From a virus: DNA of 64,000 nt. Shown here piece by piece: positions 33,445 through 42,605 of this stretch. The translations under genes and the position numbers were made by a program. The notes under the pieces are model-generated. The model saw nothing but the letters and a program-made list of their open reading frames with translations, searched no databases and was not told where the DNA came from. The stretch is from positions 1-64,000 of the IMG/VR virus record IMGVR_UViG_3300050166_000039. One strand, given 5' to 3'. Positions within the stretch are counted from its first letter, which is position 1; every line of letters starts with the position of its first letter.

Positions 33445-33636
33445 ATGAAATTAAAACTATTAATTTGTAAAATACTCGACCACAAGTACGTCTATAATTT
33501 TGGCTGGAGACCAAATCGCTGTAAATGTAGTCGATGTGGCATGAAGTGGAAGACAGCACCAAACCCCAATTATATTCCAGGAGAGACTAGCCCCTTATCA
33601 GAGGACATAGAAATCTGGGTAGAAGACAACTCATAG
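33445..33636 (+). CDS. Small zinc-binding protein (DUF1660-like)
   Basis: 63 aa. ICKILDHKYVY followed by CKCSRCGMKW is the pattern of the small DUF1660-type phage proteins (C..H...CxxCG). Acidic C-terminus. Function unknown. Confidence 0.65.
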   Translation: MKLKLLICKILDHKYVYNFGWRPNRCKCSRCGMKWKTAPNPNYIPGETSPLSEDIEIWVEDNS

Positions 33637-33639
33637 AAG

Positions 33640-34002
33640 ATGAAAAACTTTTTAAACTTTTTTATAACATTCGCACCGCATCGGATAATTGGTGCATGTA
33701 TTGGGGTACTGGTCTTCTTCTTAGTGTATGTGTATTTCATTTCAGTAATTTCTACGACTATACCGGATAAAGAATTTGTCTTCTATCCTCGCACTTCCAC
33801 TCCAGTAAATAAGTATAGTAATAAGCAGTATGAGTCTATCTTAGATTCATTAAAGCACGAGAATGACTCTCTTCGTAATGAACTTAGAATCTATATAGAT
33901 GGTTGCGACCACAAGGAGCAGATATACGAAGAAATCATATACGAGTTGCAACACAACCGAACAAAAAAATCAAACATCATAGGCACTAAAGATTCACTCT
34001 AA
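33640..34002 (+). CDS. Membrane protein with coiled coil
   Basis: 120 aa: one membrane segment (about 16-37, IIGACIGVLVFFLVYVYFIS) and a heptad-rich region SILDSLKHENDSLRNELR (about 68-86). Could span the periplasm. Ends one base before thyA. Confidence 0.6.
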   Translation: MKNFLNFFITFAPHRIIGACIGVLVFFLVYVYFISVISTTIPDKEFVFYPRTSTPVNKYSNKQYESILDSLKHENDSLRNELRIYIDGCDHKEQIYEEIIYELQHNRTKKSNIIGTKDSL

Positions 34003-34003
34003 T

Positions 34004-35179
34004 ATGAATAACATTGATAAACAGTATCAGGCTTTATTAAAAGATATTCTGGAAAACGGAGTAAAGAAGGAGGACAGAACAGGAACCGGTACAGTTTCAG
34101 TTTTTGGTCGTCAAATTCGTCACAAGATGAGTGAAGGCTTTCCACTGTTAACAACCAAGAAGATGCCGTTCAAACTGGTTGCGGCCGAGCTGCTATGGTT
34201 TCTACGCGGTGACACTAACATTAAGTTCTTATTAGACTATAACTGTCATATTTGGGATGGAGATGCGTATAAGAACTTCACTAAACAGGTAAGCGATATT
34301 ATTGATGGATATAAATGTGGTGATATTATGGGCATGCAATCTCATATTGAAGCCATGTTTAGTGATTCAGACAAACTTATTCCTTTAACACAAGAAGAAT
34401 TCATCAACAAAATCAAAACCGATGATAAGTTTGCAACACAATGGGGTGATTTAGGACCAATCTATGGTAAGCAATGGAGAAAATGGGAAACCGATGACAT
34501 TGATGCTCCTAGATATGAACACTATAAAAAAGATATAGACCAAATTCAAAACCTAATCAATGACCTTAAAACAAATCCAGATAGTAGAAGATTAATGGTA
34601 AGCGCGTGGAACGTATCAGAGTTAGACCAAATGGTGCTTCCACCCTGTCACTACGGATTTCAGGTTTACACGAGAAAGTTAAGTTTTGATGAAAGGTATG
34701 CAATCTACTCTAAGAGCTCTAAAACATGGGAAGAAGGAGGTGGTAATGCCTACGGTAAAATCAGCGGCTTAGACATGATGGATGAAGATAACGTTCCGAC
34801 AAGAGCTGTCTCTTTAATGTGGAATCAACGAAGTGTTGATACATTCTTGGGTCTTCCTTTCAATATAGCATCCTATGGTTTACTGTTAGAGATTATAGCC
34901 AGAGAAGTCAACATGGTTCCCGAAGAGTTGATTGGTAACTTAGGTGATGTGCACTTATACTCGAATCATCTAGAGCAGGCTAAGATGCAAGCACTTCGCA
35001 AGCCTTATAAGTTGCCTACGTTAGAGATTACTGAACGTAATTGGTATCCTCATGAAAAGGTAAAAGAACACGTAGGAGAGAAAGATTTCAATGATAAAAT
35101 CATGTCATATAGACCAGACTCTTTTAGTTTAATAGGTTATGATTCACACTCAGGAATCAAAGCTCCTTTAAGCAATTAA
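34004..35179 (+). CDS. thyA: Thymidylate synthase (ThyA) with extra segments
   Basis: 391 aa against about 264 in E. coli. Conserved parts: EDRTGTGTVSVFGRQIRH, FPLLTTKKMPFKLVAAELLW, DLGPIYGKQWRKW, PDSRRLMVSAWN, catalytic Cys in LPPCHYGFQVY (about 214), FLGLPFNIASYGLL and the DVHLYSNH end. The excess lies mainly in two inserts, about 90-145 and 222-265. Makes dTMP from dUMP and methylene-THF for phage DNA synthesis. All catalytic residues seen, so the inserts probably do not abolish activity. Confidence 0.93.
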   Translation: MNNIDKQYQALLKDILENGVKKEDRTGTGTVSVFGRQIRHKMSEGFPLLTTKKMPFKLVAAELLWFLRGDTNIKFLLDYNCHIWDGDAYKNFTKQVSDIIDGYKCGDIMGMQSHIEAMFSDSDKLIPLTQEEFINKIKTDDKFATQWGDLGPIYGKQWRKWETDDIDAPRYEHYKKDIDQIQNLINDLKTNPDSRRLMVSAWNVSELDQMVLPPCHYGFQVYTRKLSFDERYAIYSKSSKTWEEGGGNAYGKISGLDMMDEDNVPTRAVSLMWNQRSVDTFLGLPFNIASYGLLLEIIAREVNMVPEELIGNLGDVHLYSNHLEQAKMQALRKPYKLPTLEITERNWYPHEKVKEHVGEKDFNDKIMSYRPDSFSLIGYDSHSGIKAPLSN

Positions 35180-35199
35180 CAATTAAAAATAAATCTAGT

Positions 35200-35292
35200 A
35201 TGAACTATAAGATCGCGGTTGTCATTGGCATTTTAATCATCATCTCGGTGATGATACAGTTAACTGATAGAAATCAACATAGAAGATACTGA
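35200..35292 (+). CDS. Tiny membrane peptide (30 aa)
   Basis: MNYKIAVVIGILIIISVMIQ gives one membrane segment, followed by a short basic tail. It occupies most of the gap between thyA and the next gene. Short, so tentative. Confidence 0.42.
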   Translation: MNYKIAVVIGILIIISVMIQLTDRNQHRRY

Positions 35293-35297
35293 TTGAC

Positions 35298-35957
35298 ATG
35301 ACAAGCTTAGAAAAATTTAAGGAGGCTGGTTGGGTTCATCTAAAAGGTGCGTTGCCGATAACAGAGGTTGAAAAGGCCCAGAGAATCACAATTCAGTTAA
35401 AGCAGCGTCTTATTGACCTGGGCTTAATAGGTACTGAAAAAGAATTTGGCACGAAAATGTACTGGTCTGGGCTAGACATGGCCGGCATGGAGAGCAGAGA
35501 GCTGTATGATATGTATACCTCTAGTGCAATGTATGAGATTGCAAGTCTATTTCTAGAGGCTCAACCCTATCTCTTCAACGATCAGATAGTGGTTAAATTA
35601 CCGAACGAGAACTTTGAGTTCTCTCCACGCTATGACAATCAGTATGGCCCAGACCCCGAAGCAGCACTTAAAGGAGATTTTAAGACTATTACGTGCGCTT
35701 GGATTCTAGATGACTTTAAGATGTGCAATGGGCCAATTCACTTACAGCATAAACAGAGTGGAGTATGGAGCACTCCATTACCCAGGGTCGGAGACATGCT
35801 GATTTGGGATGGAAATACTGTCCATAAATCTGGGATAAATAAAGATATAAATCCAAGAAGAATCTGGTTAAACGTTTACTCGACAATAAACATGTCAACG
35901 TTAGCTCCAGGCTTCAATAACCTTTATACTGACAAATTCAATGGAAATCTTAGGTAA
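35298..35957 (+). CDS. PhyH-like Fe(II)/2-oxoglutarate dioxygenase fold protein
   Basis: 219 aa. The order of elements, KGALPITEVEKA at the N-terminus, CAWILDDFKMCNGPIHL, then GDMLIWDGNTVHKSG and RRIWLNVY, is that of phytanoyl-CoA dioxygenase-like proteins; VH-K-S supplies the distal His and RR the 2-oxoglutarate contact. Where the H-x-D pair should stand the sequence reads SPRYDNQYG, so the first iron-binding His may be replaced by Arg. Enzyme activity is therefore uncertain. Begins the surface-sugar cluster and overlaps the next gene by 17 bases. Confidence 0.6.
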   Translation: MTSLEKFKEAGWVHLKGALPITEVEKAQRITIQLKQRLIDLGLIGTEKEFGTKMYWSGLDMAGMESRELYDMYTSSAMYEIASLFLEAQPYLFNDQIVVKLPNENFEFSPRYDNQYGPDPEAALKGDFKTITCAWILDDFKMCNGPIHLQHKQSGVWSTPLPRVGDMLIWDGNTVHKSGINKDINPRRIWLNVYSTINMSTLAPGFNNLYTDKFNGNLR

Positions 35958-36528
35958 CGATATTTTTGTATTCAAAAACGCGGTAACTGGTCAGCTCTTC
36001 ACTAAGTTAAGAGAGCTGTTTAATACGGCTCCGATTAATAGAGATCAGTTTAAGAAAGAGCTAGAAGAGAGTCATGTTATTGAGCTGAATCAGGTACTCA
36101 AAGAGAAGATAGAAGAGCCTATTTACAAGTACCTATTAGACTTAAAACTGGACTCCAGACCCGATCTATTAGATTATAGTGGATGCTTTAACACTGATCT
36201 TGAATATTATGAGAAGTATAAAGAGTTTAGAAACTCTTTAAGAGACTCGAATCCAATTCAGGTTGAAACAGCAATGGCCAGAGAGTTACATAGAGGAAAT
36301 TTAGTATACTATAGTAATTTCGTAGAATGGAAAGGCCATCTCAATAAATTCGGTATCTTCGTTAATGTCTCAGAGGGCGGCGAGAACACAACAACCCTAA
36401 AGTTTCCTATACAACAACAAGAGTGCACTCTATTACAAGGAGATATTGTAGTTTCACCCGGAGGTATCACACATCCATACTTAATAGATGTTATTAACGG
36501 CAAATTAAAATTCATCCAGGCACTATGA
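35941..36528 (+). CDS. Hypothetical protein, possible cupin/dioxygenase-like; paralogue of 38162
   Basis: 195 aa. Ends GDIVVSPGGITHPYLIDVIN and GKLKFI, shared almost unchanged with the protein at 38162; the SPG-x2-x-HPY stretch looks like the last strands of a double-stranded beta-helix. The two-gene unit (this plus the SGNH-like gene) occurs twice in the cluster. Function unknown. Confidence 0.55.
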   Translation: MEILGNDIFVFKNAVTGQLFTKLRELFNTAPINRDQFKKELEESHVIELNQVLKEKIEEPIYKYLLDLKLDSRPDLLDYSGCFNTDLEYYEKYKEFRNSLRDSNPIQVETAMARELHRGNLVYYSNFVEWKGHLNKFGIFVNVSEGGENTTTLKFPIQQQECTLLQGDIVVSPGGITHPYLIDVINGKLKFIQAL

Positions 36529-37235
36529 TTTATTCTTACGGCTGTTCTTTTAGCACAGAGTATGAGGTAGGGAAAGAGGCTTTCTGGCTTAAAAAGCTAG
36601 CAGATCACTTAGGTGATCAGTTTGAGGCGTGGGGCACTGGAGGAGGAGAGCATCATGAAGCATATCATAGACTTCTCTTCTCAATGAGAGACTTTAAAAA
36701 AGGAGACTTGGTGATCTTTCAGTTCTCAGATCACCATAGAATAGGCCTGAGACACAAGAACTATTATATAACAACGGCCGGTGTTAAAAGAGACACACCC
36801 GAAGAAACATTGGATAATATAGAGTTTTTAAGAAAGGTGGTGAATATTGATAAGACCGATGAGGAATATTTGTCACTCTTTGAGTTTAGTCAGAAATGGG
36901 CAAAGCATCAAATATTTCACAGTTACTGGAATGTATGGAACCTTCTTAAATATTTAGAGAAGACGATCGGAATTAAATTTGTGATAATGGCCCTAGATCA
37001 AACATGGGCTAACGTAATTCCAGAGGATCACTACACTAACATACCCTTCTTTCCAATCGGAAGGGCTATTAAGAATGAAAACTTTACACTATTAGACGGT
37101 GCCAAGAACATAGGACTGGACTCTTTTTGTATAGAAAACGGGCTAACCATTTCTGAGATAGATGGGCATCCTAACAAAATGGGACATCATGCAATTACAA
37201 ACATTCTAATTAAACACTTAAAGGAGAATGGATAA
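36525..37235 (+). CDS. SGNH-like hydrolase/transferase; paralogue of 38752
   Basis: 236 aa. N-terminal YSYGCSFST is a block-I-like Ser motif, EAWGTGGGEHHE a block-II/III-like Gly/Asn region and IDGHPNKMGHH the C-terminal Asp-His pair of the SGNH fold. Proteins of this type acylate or deacylate sugars. Starts in an ATGA overlap with the preceding gene and overlaps the next by 8 bases. Confidence 0.6.
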   Translation: MIYSYGCSFSTEYEVGKEAFWLKKLADHLGDQFEAWGTGGGEHHEAYHRLLFSMRDFKKGDLVIFQFSDHHRIGLRHKNYYITTAGVKRDTPEETLDNIEFLRKVVNIDKTDEEYLSLFEFSQKWAKHQIFHSYWNVWNLLKYLEKTIGIKFVIMALDQTWANVIPEDHYTNIPFFPIGRAIKNENFTLLDGAKNIGLDSFCIENGLTISEIDGHPNKMGHHAITNILIKHLKENG

Positions 37236-38043
37236 CATTAAATGTATTGTAACGGTGGGAACTTCTTTCACGGCCGGCGGTGGCTTTGAAGAAAACAATG
37301 CGTTGAGACCTATCATGAATAGATGGGAACCCGAGCCATTGCCGACTTCTATGTTTGAGTGCTCCTGGCCTGGTCAACTTAAGAAACTGATTAAGCCCGA
37401 GATTAAAGTTATAAACTTAGGCATGCCTGGAGCCGGCCATGAGTACTTGATAAGAATTACAGAGGAATGGATCGCTAATAATCCTGATAAGTATGAGCTA
37501 GAGAGAACTCTTTTTTTATTGGAGACCTCAGCTCTAGGAAGAAGTGAGTTTTGGGACGCGGAGTTAGGGCAACATATTGTATGTAACTGGGAACAGAAAG
37601 GAGATAGAATGCACGCATCTCTACACAGCGGTCAATACTGGAAAGATTCACCTGAAAAAATACAAGCTATTAATAAAAATGAAGACTTAATGTCTGAGTG
37701 GCTAACTAAGTTTATTGGCTTTGAACAATTCTTAGAGAAGGCAGAGTCAAGTCAATTTAATTTCTTTTGCAAGTTAAACTATCTAGGTTACAAATTTGCA
37801 CATTACGGTACACCTTTCACTAATCCTGTAATAGAAGAGGATCCACTGATTAAATCAAAGGCTCTATATTTAGAGCATAAAGGTAGAAAATATACTTCTA
37901 TTCACGAATATCTTGACGCTTCAAAGTTAACGATAACCGATTTTACACATGGTGAGGCAGTGGACTTTCATGCTAGCTTGAAGGGAAATCTTCACATAGC
38001 TCATTTCTATTACGCGCAACTAAAACAGTTATATAATATATGA
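37228..38043 (+). CDS. SGNH-like protein, more distant relative
   Basis: 271 aa. VTVGTSFTAGGG at the N-terminus and NLGMPGAGHEY (about 70-80) fit SGNH blocks I and III; the C-terminal GEAVDFHASLKGNLHIAHFY carries Asp-x-His. It stands between the two copies of the duplicated gene pair. Probably a further esterase or acyltransferase for surface glycans. Confidence 0.55.
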   Translation: MDNIKCIVTVGTSFTAGGGFEENNALRPIMNRWEPEPLPTSMFECSWPGQLKKLIKPEIKVINLGMPGAGHEYLIRITEEWIANNPDKYELERTLFLLETSALGRSEFWDAELGQHIVCNWEQKGDRMHASLHSGQYWKDSPEKIQAINKNEDLMSEWLTKFIGFEQFLEKAESSQFNFFCKLNYLGYKFAHYGTPFTNPVIEEDPLIKSKALYLEHKGRKYTSIHEYLDASKLTITDFTHGEAVDFHASLKGNLHIAHFYYAQLKQLYNI

Positions 38044-38162
38044 TAAAGAAACTAATTAACATGATCAAAACAAAGTGGATCATATACAAAAAGAAACAGG
38101 CTTTTAAGAAAGCGATCGGTAAATATAAAAAGCAAGATCCCTTTAATTATAAAAATTTTTAA
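38040..38162 (+). CDS. Very small basic protein (40 aa)
   Basis: MIKKLINMIKTKWIIYKKKQ at the N-terminus, ending NYKNF; nearly half Lys. Overlaps its neighbours by 4 bases and 1 base, which supports translation. Function unknown. Confidence 0.45.
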   Translation: MIKKLINMIKTKWIIYKKKQAFKKAIGKYKKQDPFNYKNF

Positions 38163-38755
38163 TGGAAATTTTAGATTCTAACATTTTACTATTTAGGAAG
38201 GCTGCCACCTCTTCAATAATGAAAATTATTGATAATCACATATCTACTCTACAAGTAAATGATAGTTATGCGCAATCACACTTAAACGAGGTTGAAAAGG
38301 AAAAGCTAACAAAGTTCTTTAACGAGAAGACAGATCCTGAAATGTTAGATTATTTTCTAAATTTCAAGGCTGCTAGCAGACCAGATTTGAATTCTTCGAT
38401 GTGGAAACACTATATTGATGCAGAATGGTTTGACAAAACCAGTGAATTCAGAAACAAATTAAGAGAAAATTTTGCAACTAGAATAGGATACGCTGCCGCA
38501 AAAATGTTTCATAGATCAAATATTGGGTATGAAGGTGCTAATAATGTAAATATAATAGGAGAACTAAATAGATTTGCATATCATATTGGGGCAAGCGAAG
38601 ACGCTTCACATGATTCTGTCATCGTATTTCCTTTACAAAAGATTAGTGTCAAGCTAAACAAGGGAGATGTACTTGTTTCACCAGGTTCAATATCACATCC
38701 ATACGTAATTACGAACGTAATTAACGGCAAATTCAAATTCTTAGAAGCGATATGA
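38162..38755 (+). CDS. Hypothetical protein, second copy of the 35941 family
   Basis: 197 aa, sharing GDVLVSPGSISHPYVI, VINGKFKF and SRPDL segments with the 35941 protein at matching positions. Followed by the second SGNH-like gene exactly as in the first unit. Confidence 0.55.
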   Translation: MEILDSNILLFRKAATSSIMKIIDNHISTLQVNDSYAQSHLNEVEKEKLTKFFNEKTDPEMLDYFLNFKAASRPDLNSSMWKHYIDAEWFDKTSEFRNKLRENFATRIGYAAAKMFHRSNIGYEGANNVNIIGELNRFAYHIGASEDASHDSVIVFPLQKISVKLNKGDVLVSPGSISHPYVITNVINGKFKFLEAI

Positions 38756-39537
38756 TCTATTCATACGGATGTTCATTCAGTACTAGACAGTTAGTTGAAG
38801 TTGAAGACTTTTGGGTTCATCTACTAGCAAAGCACTATAAGACTCCTTATGAGGCATGGGGCACAGGAGGAAATGAGTATCATGAAGCATTTCATAGACT
38901 TTTAGGTTGTATGCACGAATTCAAGAAGGATGACTTAATCGTCTTTGAATTCACAGATCACACTAGAATCGGGGTTACGGTAAACGGAAAGTACATAACG
39001 ACTGCTATTATAACCAGAGCTACGCCTGATGAAACAATGCAGCATATCAATCATCAGAGAATCTATAATGGAATAGATAAAGACGATGAGGATTACGCTA
39101 GCTTGTATGATTTCTCTAATATATGGGCAGATTCACAGATGTTCTATCATTACTGGAGAGTCTGGAATCTTTTAACCTATTTACAGGACACGGTCGGAAT
39201 TCATTTTATACTATTATTCTTAGATCAAACATGGGCTAACGTAATTCCAGAGGACCATTATAAGAATATTCCAATGTTTGAACTCAAAAAACCTTACATT
39301 GGTTATGAGAATCCAAAATCTAAAATAAGAGATCCGGAGAAAAACATATCCCTGGCTAAATTCTGTTTTGATAGAGCAGCCACTATTGGAGGCAGTGATA
39401 AATATAAAGAAGATGTAAGATGGCATCCAGAAGACGGCCACCCAGATGACATAGGAAATAGGCTGTTCACCGAACAGATCATAAATCACATTAACACAAA
39501 GTGGGACGAGACTAATCCATATCGTCAATTAAAATAG
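38752..39537 (+). CDS. SGNH-like hydrolase/transferase, second copy
   Basis: 261 aa. Shares YSYGCSFST, EAWGTGGNEYHEAFHRLL and LDQTWANVIPEDHY with the protein at 36525; EDGHPDDIGNRL is the C-terminal Asp-His element. An extra segment near the C-terminus (about 185-220) is not in the first copy. Together the pairs mark a tandem duplication followed by divergence. Confidence 0.6.
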   Translation: MIYSYGCSFSTRQLVEVEDFWVHLLAKHYKTPYEAWGTGGNEYHEAFHRLLGCMHEFKKDDLIVFEFTDHTRIGVTVNGKYITTAIITRATPDETMQHINHQRIYNGIDKDDEDYASLYDFSNIWADSQMFYHYWRVWNLLTYLQDTVGIHFILLFLDQTWANVIPEDHYKNIPMFELKKPYIGYENPKSKIRDPEKNISLAKFCFDRAATIGGSDKYKEDVRWHPEDGHPDDIGNRLFTEQIINHINTKWDETNPYRQLK

Positions 39538-39545
39538 AATAGAAA

Positions 39546-41231
39546 ATGATTCAGTTAGGCATTTCAGCTTTTTATCATGATGCAGCGGCCTGTATTGTTA
39601 AAAACGGTAAAGTTCTAAGAGCTGTCGAAGAAGAAAGATTCACAGGAGTAAAGCACGATCAATCTTTTCCAATTAATTCAATTAATTGGATGCTAGCCGA
39701 TTTAAACTTAACGATTGAAGACATAGATCAAGTTTGTTGGTACGAGGATCCAGCCCTTAAAAAAGATAGGGTGATTTCAATCTTTAATCAATTCTTCTTT
39801 AAGTCACTATGGAACAGATTTAAGTTTTTAAAGAGACACTCGATAGAAGGAAACATTCCACAATTATTAAAGCATGAATTAGGATACAATGGAGAAATTA
39901 AGTATACTAATCATCATGAAAGTCACGCAGCCTTTTCATATTTTACATCTTCATACAATCACGCAGCGGTAGTGTCAATTGATGGCGTTGGAGAATGGGC
40001 AACCACCACTATTTATAGAGGCGATGGAGCACAGTTGACAAAGATACTACAGGTTAATTTTCCACACTCAATTGGAATGTTATATTCTACAATCACTGCC
40101 TTTTTAGGATTTCAACCAAATGAAGGAGAATATAAAGTGATGGGCTTGGCCCCATACGGAGATCCTACAAAGTATCAGCATCTCCTATTAAACCTAATTA
40201 ATTTTAGACCAAACGGTAAGTTTGAGATTGATCAAACTCATTTTACATGGGGCTATTCAGACACCATCATGTTTAAGGAGTCTTTATGTGAATATTTACA
40301 ACTTCCAGTAAGACTTAAAGGCGAAGAAATAACACAAGACCACAAGGATCTGGCAGTGGCGCTACAAAAAACTTACGAGACAGTATTCTTACATATCCTG
40401 AAAGCAGCGAAGCAGATCACCGGATACGATAACGTATGCTTAAGTGGAGGCTGTGCATATAATGGTGTTGCAAATAATAGAGCGTATGAGGTCTTTAATT
40501 CGGTATGGGTTCCCTTTGCTCCTTCGGATTCTGGCTCTTGTATTGGAGCTTGCTTAGCAAACTATCATGGCCCAAGATGCAACAATACAACACCATACCT
40601 GGGTCCTGTATTCGATGACGATGACGCCAAGTCTGCGTTAAAAGCATGGGAAGATCAGATTGAATGGACAGAACACGAAGAGGCAGAGCTGATAAGTAAA
40701 ACTGCTAAAGCAATCAATGCAGGTCATGTGATAGGCTGGTTTCAGGGCCGAATGGAGTTTGGCGCCAGGGCCTTAGGTAATAGATCTATTCTTGCATCTC
40801 CACTAGGAGAAACTACAAAGGCCAGATTGAATCAAGTGATTAAGAAGAGAGAAGGATTTAGACCCTTTGCGCCTTCATGTGTAGAGAGCGAAGCCGATAA
40901 GTTCTTTGAAATCAAGGACACAGTGCCCTACATGAATCAAGTGATGCAGGTTAGATCGAAATGGAAGATGCCGGCAATTACACACGCTGACGGCTCGGCC
41001 AGAGTGCAAACTGTCAATAAGAAGCAGAATGAAAAGTATCATGCGTTGTTAACCGAGTTAGGCAAGATCTCAGGTTATCCTATCAGCCTAAACACTTCTT
41101 TTAATTTTAAGGATCAGACTATTACAATGACACCGTTTCAGGCCATAGAGCGTTTCTTAGACTGTGACATGGACGTGTTGGTGATTAATAATTTTTACAT
41201 AGTAAAAAGATCTGAAACTTATTCACTGTAA
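39546..41231 (+). CDS. Carbamoyltransferase, NodU/CmcH/TobZ family
   Basis: 561 aa, full length. N-terminal Kae1-like ATPase domain starts LGISAFYHDAAACIV, with NHHESHAAFSY (iron/metal His cluster, about 120) and VSIDGVGEWATT; the C-terminal YrdC-like domain includes GWFQGRMEFGARALGNRS and REGFRPFAPS. Makes carbamoyl-adenylate from carbamoyl phosphate and ATP and transfers it to a sugar or nucleoside hydroxyl. In phages such genes are linked to base or glycan modification; here the sugar cluster argues for a glycan. Confidence 0.9.
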   Translation: MIQLGISAFYHDAAACIVKNGKVLRAVEEERFTGVKHDQSFPINSINWMLADLNLTIEDIDQVCWYEDPALKKDRVISIFNQFFFKSLWNRFKFLKRHSIEGNIPQLLKHELGYNGEIKYTNHHESHAAFSYFTSSYNHAAVVSIDGVGEWATTTIYRGDGAQLTKILQVNFPHSIGMLYSTITAFLGFQPNEGEYKVMGLAPYGDPTKYQHLLLNLINFRPNGKFEIDQTHFTWGYSDTIMFKESLCEYLQLPVRLKGEEITQDHKDLAVALQKTYETVFLHILKAAKQITGYDNVCLSGGCAYNGVANNRAYEVFNSVWVPFAPSDSGSCIGACLANYHGPRCNNTTPYLGPVFDDDDAKSALKAWEDQIEWTEHEEAELISKTAKAINAGHVIGWFQGRMEFGARALGNRSILASPLGETTKARLNQVIKKREGFRPFAPSCVESEADKFFEIKDTVPYMNQVMQVRSKWKMPAITHADGSARVQTVNKKQNEKYHALLTELGKISGYPISLNTSFNFKDQTITMTPFQAIERFLDCDMDVLVINNFYIVKRSETYSL

Positions 41232-41240
41232 AACGTATAA
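41215..41240 (+). promoter_or_regulatory. Class II promoter, weaker copy
   Basis: GAAACTTA, 11 bases, ACGTATAA, overlapping the end of the carbamoyltransferase gene; only 5 bases before the next ATG, so a transcript from it would be nearly leaderless. Confidence 0.35.
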
Positions 41241-41245
41241 ACTAC

Positions 41246-41680
41246 ATGAAGCACGCAATTACATCAATGTATGCTAATCCCATACATCCCGGACACATAG
41301 AGTGTCTAAAATTATCAAAGGAACTGGCAGATCATCTTTGGGTCATAGTCAATAATGACCATCAGGCACGGTTAAAGAGAGGAGTTGAGTCTTTTCAGGA
41401 TGAGGATTTCAGAGTCACAGTAGTCAAGTCTATTAGATATGTAGACAATGCAATTATCTCAATTGATCAGGACGCAACAGTTTGCACTTCTATTGAGCAG
41501 GTTCATAATTACATTAAGATTATGGATCCTGAGGCAGAGATCATCTTTACTAAAGGTGGTGACCGATTCGCTGATGAAATTCCAGAGAAGAAGGTATGTG
41601 ATAAATTAGGAATTAAGATTGTGGATGGACTGGGCCTTAAAACACATCACTCGAGTCAAATAGTTAAAATTCAATCATAA
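41246..41680 (+). CDS. Cytidylyltransferase-like protein (TagD/RfaE type)
   Basis: 144 aa. NPIHPGHIECLKLSKELAD is the HxGH nucleotide-binding motif; TKGGDRFADEIPE is the later conserved part, followed by LKTHHSS near the C-terminus. Couples a phosphorylated alcohol or sugar with CTP or ATP to make an activated nucleotide derivative. Overlaps the next gene by one base (TAATG). Substrate unknown. Confidence 0.82.
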   Translation: MKHAITSMYANPIHPGHIECLKLSKELADHLWVIVNNDHQARLKRGVESFQDEDFRVTVVKSIRYVDNAIISIDQDATVCTSIEQVHNYIKIMDPEAEIIFTKGGDRFADEIPEKKVCDKLGIKIVDGLGLKTHHSSQIVKIQS

Positions 41681-41880
41681 TGAAAAAGTTATTAGCACTT
41701 GCGTTAACACTACTCGCCTTAGAAGGTTGTGTAGTTAGACCAATGAGAATGTATCCAGTAGGAGGCATCTATATTGGCCGTAGCTCTTATAGAAGAGTGC
41801 CAAACTATCATAGATCAAGAACCTATTGGAGCCCGGTTCCAGTAAAGCCAGTTAAACCCCTTAAACCCAGAAACAGATGA
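41680..41880 (+). CDS. Small predicted lipoprotein
   Basis: 66 aa. MKKLLALALTLLALEGC is a lipoprotein signal with Cys17; the rest is Arg/Pro/Tyr-rich. Overlaps the next gene by 4 bases. Confidence 0.6.
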   Translation: MKKLLALALTLLALEGCVVRPMRMYPVGGIYIGRSSYRRVPNYHRSRTYWSPVPVKPVKPLKPRNR

Positions 41881-42332
41881 GAAAATGGTTAGCCAAAAAA
41901 TTATTAGGTAAAGACTATACGGTTGTTGAAACCAATGTAGCACCCAGAAAAATAGTTAAGCCTATTCATATAATGATCGACGAGATCTTACAGGAGTTTG
42001 ATTTCAATAAGGTTCATTATGTAATGCAAGAATTAAACTGGACCTGGGTAAAACAACCTGTAAACGGATTTAAGTCATTTGAAGACATTGAACATGCAGA
42101 GATGGGAGTTCCAAGTCTTGATAGAATTAAGATGGCAGCTGTTGAGAGAATCTGGTCAGCGATTGACGAGGCACAAAACCCTATAAACTCTGAAAACAGC
42201 GAGGATTGTCCATACACATGTTCTTCGGGTGGATTTCAAGCAACTGTTTATAAGGATAAAGAGGGTCTTATCTCACTTATCGCACTAGAGTTCGTATTGA
42301 CAGAATGGGACTCAACTTACGAAGAAGATTAA
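41877..42332 (+). CDS. Hypothetical protein
   Basis: 151 aa with two cysteines in CPYTCSSGGF (about 124) and an acidic C-terminus. No family recognised. Confidence 0.6.
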   Translation: MRKWLAKKLLGKDYTVVETNVAPRKIVKPIHIMIDEILQEFDFNKVHYVMQELNWTWVKQPVNGFKSFEDIEHAEMGVPSLDRIKMAAVERIWSAIDEAQNPINSENSEDCPYTCSSGGFQATVYKDKEGLISLIALEFVLTEWDSTYEED

Positions 42333-42350
42333 TAATAATATTTATATAAA

Positions 42351-42605
42351 ATGGAAAACACGACTTCACCACAAATTGCCTGCATGAAGCTGAAAGATTT
42401 AAAAGTCTGGATGAATATGCTACCGAATGAATTTTTAGAATATGATTTAGTAGTAGCTGCAAATGGAATACAGCCTAGCGGAGTATTCATATATGAAAAA
42501 GAATATACTGTTAGAGGATTTGATGTCGACGATGTCGGCAAACAAGTTTTATTTTTGCATGCAGCGGACGACAGTAAGGTTAAAAGAAACAAAATTATAA
42601 TCTAG
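42351..42605 (+). CDS. Hypothetical protein
   Basis: 84 aa; LKDLKVWMNMLPNEFLEYDL suggests a small helix-strand domain often found next to structural genes. Ends at the base before the GT2 gene. Confidence 0.58.
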   Translation: MENTTSPQIACMKLKDLKVWMNMLPNEFLEYDLVVAANGIQPSGVFIYEKEYTVRGFDVDDVGKQVLFLHAADDSKVKRNKIII

